A stretch of DNA of 64,000 nt from Candidatus Palauibacter soopunensis. Its GTDB lineage: Bacteria > Gemmatimonadota > Gemmatimonadetes > Palauibacterales > Palauibacteraceae. Shown one piece after another: positions 25,925 to 34,042 of this stretch (position 1 is the first letter of the stretch; each line of letters opens with the position of its first letter). The stretch is taken from assembly GCF_947581735.1 (NCBI RefSeq), contig NZ_CANPVT010000002.1, positions 458,144-522,143 on the forward strand. The letters run 5' to 3'. A model generated the notes under the pieces. That model had not been told where the DNA came from. It did no database searches and worked only from the letters and a program-made list of their open reading frames with translations. Position numbers and translations under genes: made by a program.

Positions 25925-26620
25925 CTAGCGCTCCAGGGCTTCGAGGGCGGCGAGGATGTCCGCGTGCTCGGGGCGGACGCGGTAGTCCACTTCGGTGAAG
26001 CTCCAGCGCACCGTCCCCTCCATGTCGATGACGTAGGTCGTGGGGTGCGGGATCTGGCGCCCGCGCCCGTCGTCCTCGTTCAGGAGGCCGTAGCGGTACG
26101 TGATCGCGGATCCGTCATCGGACAGGAGCGGGAAGTCGAGCGCGTAGTCGTAGTCCTCGACGACGCGGTCGACCATGAGCCCGATGTCCTCGGGGCTGTC
26201 CGGGGCGATCGCCAGGAGCTGGGTCCGTTCGCGCTGTTCGGGCGTCATGAAGTCTCGCAGCTCTCCGAGCTGCTTTGCGCAGTACGGTCACCAGTGGCCG
26301 CGGTAGAAGAAGAGGATGACGTCCTTCTCCCCGCGGTAGTCCGAAAGCGTGATCGGCTCGCCCGTGCTCGAAAGGGCGGTGAAATCGGGCGCGGGGCTGC
26401 CGGCGAGCACGCGCTCGAGGTCCGCCGGGGGCAGATCATGCCCATCCAAGGGGCCGAGCACCACCTGAGCGGCCTCCTCGGCCACCGCTTCGGCGGCCCC
26501 CGCCGCCGCGGAGGCATCGGCATCTCCGGTGTCTCCCTCGGGTGCGCAGCCGGCCAGCCCGACCGCCACGACCGCCCCCGTTGCCCATAACCGGAGGTCA
26601 CGCGCGTCCATCATCCGCAT
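25925..26620 (-). CDS. Selenocysteine-containing peroxiredoxin-like lipoprotein
   Basis: A 231-residue redox protein read through an in-frame UGA at 26288-26290. The N-terminus MRMMDARDLRLWATG continues to the lipobox GLAGC (Cys near residue 25), then an Ala/Glu linker, so it is membrane-tethered. The thioredoxin-fold/AhpC-TSA domain begins at AGSPAPDFTALSSTGEPITL. Its active-site strand reads ILFFYRGHW-U111-PYC114. Cysteine homologues have Cys where the UGA lies (FYRGxWCPYC), giving a UxxC pair. Frame and homology continue without change after the UGA (AKQLGELRDF, then LLSDDGSAITYRYGL). A 7-bp perfect hairpin 14 bases downstream of the UGA fits a bacterial SECIS. AAGGGAG precedes ATG 26620. 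It likely reduces peroxides or disulfides in the envelope. Confidence 0.88.
26257..26273 (-). promoter_or_regulatory. Predicted bacterial SECIS hairpin
   Basis: In the mRNA, GCAGCUC - GGA - GAGCUGC forms a perfect 7-bp stem with a G-containing three-base loop. It begins 15 bases after the UGA codon, and its loop lies 22-24 bases after it. Position, size and the loop guanines agree with bacterial selenocysteine insertion elements recognised by SelB. Confidence 0.8.
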
Positions 26621-26870
26621 CTCCCTGTCTCCCTTCCCGTTTGTGTGCGCCCGCGAACGCCGCAGCCGTTCGCCGGCCCGGCAACGCTATCGTGCCGTGG
26701 GGCCGCGCGACAGCGGCGGCGGGGCGGAAACGGCGGTACCGGCGCGCCCGGGGCGGGTTCCGGCGCGTCTTGCGTGCGCCATGGGCGGTTCGGACTTTTT
26801 CCGGGACACGACACCAAGTGGTCCCGATCACCGGTTCAGGGGACCTCGGTCATCAGCTGGAGCCCGCAAA

Positions 26871-29339
26871 ATGCGACACGATTACAGCCCTCGAATCCTT
26901 CGATTCTCCCTCTCCTTCGCCTTTCTCCTCGCCGCGGCCGCGACGGATGTCGCCGCGCAGGAGGGTGCGGACGGATACCAGACGCCGGCCGCCGAACTCG
27001 CCGCGCTCGTCGATGCCCCGGCGACGCCGGGGATCAGCCTGAGTCCCGACGAGTCGGTGATGCTGCTCACGATGCGGCCCAGCCTGCCGTCGATCGCCGA
27101 GGTGGCGGCGCCGGAGCTGCGGATCGCCGGGCTGCGCATCAACCCGCGCACGAACGGCCCCAGCCGCGCGCGGCCCTCGAACGGCCTCGCGCTTCGCACG
27201 CTCGATGGTGAAGAGCGCGCCGTGACCGGGCTGCCGGAGAACCCGCGCATCCGCAACACGCGCTGGTCGCCGAACGGGAGCACGGTGGCGTTCACCCACG
27301 ACACCGACTCGGCCGTGCAGCTCTGGATACTTGACGTCGCCTCCGCGGCGGCGCGGCGGCTGTCGGACCTCGATCTCGTGAACGTGGGCTTCGGGGCCCC
27401 GTTCAACTGGTCGCCGGAGGGCGACTTCCTCTACGCCATGGCAGCACCGCCCGGCCGCGGCCCGGCGCCGGCCGAGCCGATGGTGCCGACGGCGCCCATG
27501 ATCGAGGAGACGTCGGGGGAGGCGGCCCCCGCCCGGACGTACCAGGACCTGCTGCAGGACCAGCACGATGAGGCGCTCTACGAGTACTACTCGACGGCGC
27601 AGCTGGCCCGCGTCGGCCTCGACGGGTCGGTGGCCATGGTCGGCGATCCGTCGATCTTCTCGGGTGCCTCGCCATCGCCGGATGGCGAGCACCTGCTCGT
27701 GCAGACGACGCACCGGCCGTACTCGTACCAGGTGCCGGCCTCCCGCTTCCCGCGCACGATCGAGGTGTGGGATGCGCAGGGGAACGTGGTTCACCAGGTC
27801 GCGGAACTCCCGCTCCAGGATGGCGTCCCCACGTCGTTCGGGTCGGTGCCGACGGGCGTGCGGTCGATCTCGTGGCGCGCCGACGCGGACGCGACGCTGT
27901 ACTGGACGGAGGCGCAGGACGGCGGCGACGCCCTCGCCGAGGCGGACATCCGCGACCGGGTGTTCATGCACGCGGCGCCCTTCTCGGGCGAGCCCGTCGC
28001 GATCGCGGATCTCCCGCTCCGCTACGGCGGGGCGATGTGGGCGGAGGAGGGATTCGCCTTCGTGAACGAGAACTGGTTCTCCACCCGCCAGCAGCGCACC
28101 TACCGGATCGATCCGGACGCCCCGGGCGAGATGGAGCTGATCTTCGACCTGCAGACGGAGGATCGGTACAACGACCCGGGCTTCCCGATGTTCACGACGA
28201 ACGATCGCGGCCAGGGCGTCCTCATGACCGCCGACGGAGGGTCTTCGATCTACCTGGCGGGGCAGGGCGCTTCGCCCGAAGGCAACCGCCCCTTCCTCAG
28301 AAAGCGGAACCTCGACACGGGAGAGGAAGAGGAGTTGTTCCGCTCCGAGGCGCCGTACTACGAGGGCGTGGTCACGCTCCTTGAGGACGGGCGGCTGATG
28401 ACACGGCGGGAGTCGGTGGACGAGCCCCCGAACTACTTCCTGCGCGACCTCGAGCGGGGGACGATCAGCGCGGTGACCGAATTCCCGCACCCGTACCCGC
28501 AGTTCGCCGGCATCCGCAAGGAGGCGATCCAGTACGAGCGCGGGGACGGCATCCCGCTCTCGGCCACGCTCTACCTGCCGGCGGACTACGACCAGGAGCG
28601 CGATGGTCCGCTTCCGACCTTCGTGTGGGCCTATCCGACCGAGTTCAAGAGCGCGGCGGCGGCGGGCCAGCGACGCGACTCGCCTTACCAGTTCACGCGG
28701 ATCCCCTATGGCGGCGCCGTGCCTTACGTGACCCGGGGCTATGCCGTGCTCGACAATGCGTCGATGCCGGTCATCGGCGAGGGCGACGCGGAGCCCAACG
28801 ACACTTTCCGCGAGCAACTGGTGGCGAACGCCCGGGCGGCGGTCGACGAAGGTGTGCGGCGCGGGGTTGTGGATCCGGACCGGGTCGGCGTCGGCGGACA
28901 CTCCTACGGCGCCTTCATGACCGGCAACCTGCTCGCCCACTCCGACATCTTCCGGGCCGGCGTGGCGCGGAGCGGCGCCTACAACCGGACGCTCACGCCG
29001 TTCGGCTTCCAGCGGGAGCAGCGGCTGTTCTGGGAGGATCCGGACCTCTACCTGTACATGTCGCCCTTCATGCACGCGGACAAGGTGAACGAGCCCATCC
29101 TCATCATCCACGGCGAGGACGACAACAACTCGGGCACCTTCCCCATCCAGTCGCGGCGCTTCTACGCGGCGCTCAAGGGGCTGGGCGCGACGGCGCGGCT
29201 CGTCTTCCTGCCGGCCGAGAGCCACGGCTACGCGGCGCGCGAGTCGGTCCTGCACGTTCTGTGGGAGACCGACCGCTGGCTCGAGATGCACGTGAAACCG
29301 GCGAAGCCCGTCACGACGACGGACGACGCGGGAAACTGA
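26871..29339 (+). CDS. Exported S9 family peptidase (glutamyl-endopeptidase-like)
   Basis: An 822-residue secreted serine peptidase. ATG 26871 gives the Sec leader ILRFSLSFAFLLAAAATDVAA. The middle is a beta-propeller (SLSPDESVMLLTMRPS, RWSPNGSTVAFTHD, ASPSPDGEHLLV). The catalytic domain holds nucleophile S678 in GVGGHSYGAFMTGNLLAHS, the acid in IIHGEDDNNSGTFP and His in LPAESHGYAARES. The GHSYGAF context and the SGAYNRTLTPFGFQ segment resemble the plastid/bacterial glutamyl endopeptidase branch of S9, which cleaves peptides after Glu; that specificity is inferred. Its stop overlaps the following enoyl-CoA hydratase frame. Confidence 0.92.
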   Translation: MRHDYSPRILRFSLSFAFLLAAAATDVAAQEGADGYQTPAAELAALVDAPATPGISLSPDESVMLLTMRPSLPSIAEVAAPELRIAGLRINPRTNGPSRARPSNGLALRTLDGEERAVTGLPENPRIRNTRWSPNGSTVAFTHDTDSAVQLWILDVASAAARRLSDLDLVNVGFGAPFNWSPEGDFLYAMAAPPGRGPAPAEPMVPTAPMIEETSGEAAPARTYQDLLQDQHDEALYEYYSTAQLARVGLDGSVAMVGDPSIFSGASPSPDGEHLLVQTTHRPYSYQVPASRFPRTIEVWDAQGNVVHQVAELPLQDGVPTSFGSVPTGVRSISWRADADATLYWTEAQDGGDALAEADIRDRVFMHAAPFSGEPVAIADLPLRYGGAMWAEEGFAFVNENWFSTRQQRTYRIDPDAPGEMELIFDLQTEDRYNDPGFPMFTTNDRGQGVLMTADGGSSIYLAGQGASPEGNRPFLRKRNLDTGEEEELFRSEAPYYEGVVTLLEDGRLMTRRESVDEPPNYFLRDLERGTISAVTEFPHPYPQFAGIRKEAIQYERGDGIPLSATLYLPADYDQERDGPLPTFVWAYPTEFKSAAAAGQRRDSPYQFTRIPYGGAVPYVTRGYAVLDNASMPVIGEGDAEPNDTFREQLVANARAAVDEGVRRGVVDPDRVGVGGHSYGAFMTGNLLAHSDIFRAGVARSGAYNRTLTPFGFQREQRLFWEDPDLYLYMSPFMHADKVNEPILIIHGEDDNNSGTFPIQSRRFYAALKGLGATARLVFLPAESHGYAARESVLHVLWETDRWLEMHVKPAKPVTTTDDAGN

Positions 29340-30130
29340 GCGCCGCCGCCGAAGTCCCGCTTCTGGTCGAGGCGGAGGGTCCCGTCCGGATCCTCCGCCT
29401 CAACCGTCCCCGTCGTCTCAACGCCGTGAGCCTCCCCATGTACGAGGCGCTGGAGGCCGAGCTCGCGCGCATCGGAGCGGACTTCGAGACGCGCGTCGTC
29501 GTCGTGACGGGGACGGGACGGGGGTTCTGCTCCGGCGCCGACCTCAAGGCGCACCGCGATCACGAGGCATCGCGGGCTGAGCGCCACGCCTACATCGAGA
29601 CGAGCCAGCGCGTGTTCCGCGCGCTCCAGACGTTGCCGCAGCCCGTGGTGGCGGCCGTGAACGGACACGCGATCGGTGCGGGCTGCGAACTCGCCCTCTC
29701 GTGCGATTTCGTCATCGTGGCGGAGGAGGCGAAGCTCCGCATGCCGGAGGTCGCGCTGGGGACGTTCATCGGCGGCGGCACGGCCTACACGCTCCGCCGG
29801 CGCGTCGGACACGCGCGCGCGGCCGAACTGATCCTGCTGGGGCGCTACTTCACCCCGGAGGAGGCGGGAGCATGGGGGCTGGCGAACCAGGTGCTCCCCG
29901 CGGAAGAGGTCCTCCCCGCCGCGCTCGATCTGGCCGGCCGGCTGGCCCGCAACGCCCCGATCTCCATGCGCCTCGCCAAGCAGCTCCTCGACCGCGCGGA
30001 ATCCATCGACCCCGAGGAGGCGCTGCGCCTCGAGGCCGAGGCGCTCTTCGCCTGCATGGCCTCCCAGGACTGGCGCGAGGGGCTGGAGGCCTTCGCCGAG
30101 AAGCGCGCCCCCGCCTACCGCGGCCTCTAG
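29336..30130 (+). CDS. Enoyl-CoA hydratase/isomerase family protein
   Basis: Hydrates a trans-2-enoyl-CoA in fatty-acid or amino-acid breakdown. Both catalytic glutamates of the crotonase fold are present: one in AIGAGCELALSCD, the other in MPEVALGTFIGGG. The oxyanion/CoA segments GTGRGFCSGADLKAH and PISMRLAKQLLDRAE are also seen. At 264 residues it has family length. No ATG, GTG or TTG lies in frame near the expected N-terminus. The best start is CTG 29336, which overlaps the S9 peptidase stop as CTGA, like the ATGA junctions elsewhere. The function is secure; the start is uncertain. Confidence 0.88.
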   Translation: MSAAAEVPLLVEAEGPVRILRLNRPRRLNAVSLPMYEALEAELARIGADFETRVVVVTGTGRGFCSGADLKAHRDHEASRAERHAYIETSQRVFRALQTLPQPVVAAVNGHAIGAGCELALSCDFVIVAEEAKLRMPEVALGTFIGGGTAYTLRRRVGHARAAELILLGRYFTPEEAGAWGLANQVLPAEEVLPAALDLAGRLARNAPISMRLAKQLLDRAESIDPEEALRLEAEALFACMASQDWREGLEAFAEKRAPAYRGL

Positions 30131-30229
30131 CGGACGGACTGCTAGCCGCCGCCATTGCCGCCCTGCCTCTACGTGCCACACGTTTCACGGGCTCAGCGAC
30201 TCAGCCCGCGCAAGGCAGAGGAGGACATA

Positions 30230-31630
30230 ATGGTTTCCGCCCGCCGCTCCGCCCGGATGACCGGGGTTCTCTCGCTCGCGGCCTTCGCCGCGCTCCTTGG
30301 GGCTCTGCCCGCCACCGCCCAGGACGGGACGATCGCGCTGGTCGGAGGCCAGCTGCTGGACGGGTACGAGGTGCCTCCGATCCATCATGCGGCCGTCGTC
30401 ATCGAAGGGAACCGGATCGTCGCCGTGGGGCCCGCGGCCGAGATCGAGATCCCGCCCGACGCCGAGGTCATCGATACGCGGGGCAAGACCATGATGCCCG
30501 GGATGGTCGACGCGCACGTGCACATCATGATCCTCGGGCACGGCGACTACAGCCAGTGGTTCCCGTGGTTCGAGGGGAACGACGACCTCGTGTACGAGAC
30601 GTCCGCCCGGCAGTTGCTCGCGGCGGGTGTGACCGCGGGGGTCGATCTCGCGGCGCCGATGTCCAGCCTCGCCTTCCGCGACCGGGTCAACCGCAACGAG
30701 GTGCCGGGTCCGCGGCTGCTCGTCAGCGGCCCGTGGGTCACCCGCTACGCCTGGGATTTCCTTCCCGACGAACTCCGCGTCCTGCACCGCACGCCCGAGG
30801 AGGCGGCGGAGCGGACGCGGATGCTGATCGATGCCGGAGTCGACGTGATCAAGACGTGGATCGGCACGACCGAGGAGGACATGCGGGCGATCAAAGCGGT
30901 GGCGGGACCGGCGGGCGTCCCCATCCACTGCCACGTCTACGAGGAGGAGGTCGTGTGGGGCGCGATCCGCGGCGGCTGCGACGTGCTCCAGCACGCGGGC
31001 TCCGGTGGAAGCGTCCCGGCCTACTCGCAGGACCTCGTCGACTACATCGCGATGGAGGGGATCCCGGTCGTACAGACGATTTCGCACCGGATCTGGATCT
31101 ATCCCGCCACGCTCGAGTTCCCGGAGCGGCTCTGGGACCCGGATATCATCAACAGCTTCCCCGAGCCGATCCGGGAGCAGGTGCTGAACTCCTACACGAA
31201 GGACGACTTCTGGCGGAAGCCCTACTTCCGCAGCACGCCGCGGCAGATACGGAACAGCGAGCGTGCGTCGCGCCAGTTCATCGATGCGGACGCCTTGATG
31301 GCGATGGGCACGGACACCGGGTCACCCCTCAACTTCCACGCGGAGTCGGCGTGGCGTGAGGTGTCGGCGCTCGTCGACATGGGGATGACGGAGATCGAGG
31401 CGATTTCATCGGCCACCAAAGTTGCGGCGGAAGTGCTCGGGCTCCGCGAGACGGGGACGATCGAGCCCGGCAAGCTCGCGGACATCATCGTCGTGGACGG
31501 CAACCCGCTGTTCGACATCAACGTGCTCGGCTACGTGACCGACGTGATCAAGGACGGGATCGTCTACAAGCGAAACGGCGTCCCGGTGTGGGAGATGGAG
31601 AGCGCGCGGACCAGCACGAGCGGGCGGTGA
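30230..31630 (+). CDS. Exported amidohydrolase (imidazolonepropionase/prolidase-like)
   Basis: A 466-residue metal-dependent hydrolase with a Sec leader (GVLSLAAFAALLGALPATAQ). AGAGGAGG lies 5 bases before ATG 30230. Metal-site landmarks of the amidohydrolase superfamily are complete: HxH in MVDAHVHIM, Lys in VDVIKTWIG, His in PIHCHVY and VLQHAGSGG, Asp in MAMGTDTGSP. The C-terminal LGLRETGTIEPGKLADIIVVDGNP is standard. Relatives cleave cyclic amides or Xaa-Pro peptides, but the substrate is not evident. It overlaps the next gene by one base (TGATG), so the two exported hydrolases probably work in the same breakdown route. Confidence 0.9.
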   Translation: MVSARRSARMTGVLSLAAFAALLGALPATAQDGTIALVGGQLLDGYEVPPIHHAAVVIEGNRIVAVGPAAEIEIPPDAEVIDTRGKTMMPGMVDAHVHIMILGHGDYSQWFPWFEGNDDLVYETSARQLLAAGVTAGVDLAAPMSSLAFRDRVNRNEVPGPRLLVSGPWVTRYAWDFLPDELRVLHRTPEEAAERTRMLIDAGVDVIKTWIGTTEEDMRAIKAVAGPAGVPIHCHVYEEEVVWGAIRGGCDVLQHAGSGGSVPAYSQDLVDYIAMEGIPVVQTISHRIWIYPATLEFPERLWDPDIINSFPEPIREQVLNSYTKDDFWRKPYFRSTPRQIRNSERASRQFIDADALMAMGTDTGSPLNFHAESAWREVSALVDMGMTEIEAISSATKVAAEVLGLRETGTIEPGKLADIIVVDGNPLFDINVLGYVTDVIKDGIVYKRNGVPVWEMESARTSTSGR

Positions 31631-33282
31631 TGCGCCGGACCCTTCCGCGGCCGGCGCCGGGACTTGTCGCCGCGCTGGTCCTCACCGCATGCGGCGTGGT
31701 TCCGGAGTCGGCGGACGACGGCGCGACGACCCGCGCCGGCGACGCTCCGTACGACCTCGTGATCGTCGGTGGAACGGTCGTCGATGGCACCGGCGCCGAC
31801 CGCTTCACCGCCGACGTGGGAATCCGCGGCGGCCGCGTGGTCGAAGTGGCGCGCGACGGCGGGCTCTCCGGGCGGGGAGCCGAGGAAATCGACGCCTCCG
31901 GCCTCATCGTCTCCCCGGGGTTCGTCGACCACCACAACCACGTCCAGAACCAGGTCCACCGGCGACCGCTGGCCGAGAACTTCATTCGCCAGGGCATCAC
32001 GACCATCCTTCCCTCGCTTCACAGCGGCGACCAGCCGTACCCGCTGCGCGACTACATCGAGGACCTCGAGGTCGCACCCAACATCGGCTTTTTCGCGGGC
32101 CACACCTGGACCCGCGAGCAGGTGCTCGGGATGGAGGATCGCGCGCCGACGCCGGAGGAACTCGACGAGATGCGCGACCTCGTGCGCGAGGCGATGGAGG
32201 ACGGTGCGCTCGGGCTCGCGACCGGACTCCTCTACGTCCCGGCGAACTACGCCGAGACCGAGGAGGTCATCGAGCTGGCGAAGGTCGCGGCGGAATACGG
32301 CGGCATCTACTACACCCACATGCGGGACGAAGCGCGCGGTCTCCTGCCGGCCGTGCGCGAGGCGATCCGCATCGGCGCCGAGGGCGGGCTTCCCGTCCAC
32401 ATCAACCATTTCAAGGCGATGGGGGTGGACAACTGGGGGAAGACCGTCGAGTCCCTCGCGCTCGTGGACTCTGCGCGCGCCGAGGGGATCGACGTCAAGG
32501 TCGATCTCTACCCGTACCTGGCGGGCAGTACGGGCTCCAGCGTGCTCTTCCCGCAATGGGTGCTGGCCGGCGGCGTCGACTCGTTCCGGGTGCGGGTGAC
32601 CGACCCGGAAATCCGCCCGCGGGTGGAGCGGGAGACCGAGGAGTGGATGCGCCGGGACTGGACTGGTGGAGACCTGTCACGAATCCAGTTCCGCACGCTC
32701 CGCGCCTTCCCGGAATACAACGGGAGGCGGATGTCGGACCTCGCCGCGGACCGGGGGCTCCCGAACAACGACGCCACGGGCGTCCAACTCGCGATCGAAC
32801 TCCAGTTGGCGGGCGGGTTCAGCGCCATCTACCACTTCATGGACGAGGCGGACGTCATCCGCATCATGCGGCACCCGCAGGCGATGTTCGAGACGGACGG
32901 GGATCCGGTCGGCTACGGGCTCGGGTTCCCGCACCCGCGGAGCTACGGAACGTTTCCCCGCATCCTCGGGCGCTACGTGCGCGAGATGGGCGTGCTCACG
33001 CTGGAGGAGGCGATCCGGAAGATGACGTCGATGTCGACGGACGAGATCGGCCAGTCCGAACGCGGCCGGATCGCGCCCGGCATGTGGGCGGACATCACCG
33101 TCTTCGACGCCGACCGCATCATCGACCGCGCCGACTACGTGGACCCGCACCGCTACTCGGTCGGAATCCACCACGTGATCGTGAACGGCGTCCCCGTCAT
33201 CCTCGACGGCTCCGTCACGGGCGCGAAGCCTGGCCACGTGCTGAAAGGCCCCGCCCGCCACCTGACCGAAACCCGCGGCTAG
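31630..33282 (+). CDS. N-acyl-D-amino-acid deacylase family lipoprotein
   Basis: Likely removes acyl groups from N-acyl-D-amino acids or similar compounds at the membrane surface. ATG 31630 overlaps the upstream stop; GTG 31627 is an alternative. The leader LVAALVLTAC ends in a lipobox (LTAC), predicting a lipoprotein. The 550-residue sequence shows the D-aminoacylase pattern: GFVDHHNHVQNQ (HxH), THMRDEARGLLPAVREA, VHINHFKAMG (metal region), then near the end IRKMTSMSTDEIGQSERGRI then APGMWADI. These features are typical of the family, including its usual length near 500-550. It follows the amidohydrolase and is convergent with ferritin. Confidence 0.9.
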   Translation: MRRTLPRPAPGLVAALVLTACGVVPESADDGATTRAGDAPYDLVIVGGTVVDGTGADRFTADVGIRGGRVVEVARDGGLSGRGAEEIDASGLIVSPGFVDHHNHVQNQVHRRPLAENFIRQGITTILPSLHSGDQPYPLRDYIEDLEVAPNIGFFAGHTWTREQVLGMEDRAPTPEELDEMRDLVREAMEDGALGLATGLLYVPANYAETEEVIELAKVAAEYGGIYYTHMRDEARGLLPAVREAIRIGAEGGLPVHINHFKAMGVDNWGKTVESLALVDSARAEGIDVKVDLYPYLAGSTGSSVLFPQWVLAGGVDSFRVRVTDPEIRPRVERETEEWMRRDWTGGDLSRIQFRTLRAFPEYNGRRMSDLAADRGLPNNDATGVQLAIELQLAGGFSAIYHFMDEADVIRIMRHPQAMFETDGDPVGYGLGFPHPRSYGTFPRILGRYVREMGVLTLEEAIRKMTSMSTDEIGQSERGRIAPGMWADITVFDADRIIDRADYVDPHRYSVGIHHVIVNGVPVILDGSVTGAKPGHVLKGPARHLTETRG

Positions 33283-33794
33283 CCGGCGGTGTCGGCCTCC
33301 GGGTCGCCCGTCCGTTGGCCCAGTTCGGTCTCGAGCATGAGCAGGGCCGACTTGTCGTCGCCCGCGAGCCGCAGCCGATCGACGATGTCGGAGATCGTCT
33401 TCTCCTCCTCGACCTGCTCGTTGACGAACCACTGCAGCATGACCTGGGCCGGATAGTCGGCTTCGTCCATCGCGAGGCGATAGAGGTCGCCGATCATCCC
33501 GGACACCTTCCGCTCGTGCCCCAACGCCGCCTCGAACACCTCCAGCGGCGAACCGAACTCAGAAGGCGGGGCGTCGATCGCCCCGAGCGAGACCTGTCCT
33601 TCACGGTCGTGCACGAAGTCGAAGATGCGGAGCGCGTGCTCCCGCTCCTCCTCGGCCTGCGCGCGCATCCAGCGCGCGAAGCCCGGAAGGCCTTCGCCCT
33701 CGAAGTGCGCGCACATGGAAAGGTAGACCTGGCTCGCGTACAGCTCCTGCGTGATCTGCCCGTTGAGCGCCGCCTGCATCCTGGTGCCGATCAT
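33279..33794 (-). CDS. ftnA: Non-haem ferritin
   Basis: Stores iron by oxidising Fe(II) inside a 24-subunit shell. The 171-residue four-helix protein shows ferroxidase residues: Glu in ITQELYASQVYLSM, the EEEREH cluster in RAQAEEEREHALRIFDFV, and Glu in QWFVNEQVEEEKT. ATG 33794 is preferred (GAGGAG about 12 bases upstream) over an upstream TTG. No haem-binding Met of the bacterioferritin type is obvious. It is transcribed away from glyQS; no Fur-like or MntR-like box was recognised in the 248-base gap. The last 4 bases overlap the convergent deacylase stop. Confidence 0.93.
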   Translation of the reverse strand: MIGTRMQAALNGQITQELYASQVYLSMCAHFEGEGLPGFARWMRAQAEEEREHALRIFDFVHDREGQVSLGAIDAPPSEFGSPLEVFEAALGHERKVSGMIGDLYRLAMDEADYPAQVMLQWFVNEQVEEEKTISDIVDRLRLAGDDKSALLMLETELGQRTGDPEADTAG

Positions 33795-33910
33795 CTTGTC
33801 CGCCCGCTCCTCTCGTCTCGTCAAGAATGCGCGCCGCGACGCGGATATGCGCCACGCTCGCGCCGGACCGAATCTCGTTTCCCGCGTACCGGATCGCCAG
33901 CGACAAATGG

Positions 33911-33940
33911 TTGCTCCTCTTTGCCGGCGGCGGCTATCGT
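33911..33940 (+). promoter_or_regulatory. Possible promoter for glycyl-tRNA synthetase
   Basis: TTGCTC (33911-33916), 18 bases, TATCGT (33935-33940, 4/6 match to TATAAT). It lies about 100 bases upstream of the glyQS ATG, in a 248-base gap that otherwise shows no gene. The -35 match is weak (3/6). Confidence 0.3.
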
Positions 33941-34042
33941 TGCCGCGCTCGCGGCCGGAGTCCCTGCCACAATGTCCGAGGCTCCGGTGATTCCAGCCGA
34001 TTCCGCCGCCGCGTCCAGCGCGAGTGGCTGTCGAAGATATCC

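Noticed and set aside
25925..26620. Reading the peroxiredoxin-like gene as two ORFs or a pseudogene broken by a stop
   Set aside because: The stop is UGA at the active-site Cys position, the frame is unchanged and a SECIS-like hairpin follows. Selenocysteine explains all features better.
33795..34042. Fur or MntR box in the ferritin/glyQS gap
   Set aside because: No palindrome resembling these boxes could be seen; only a weak promoter-like pair remains.
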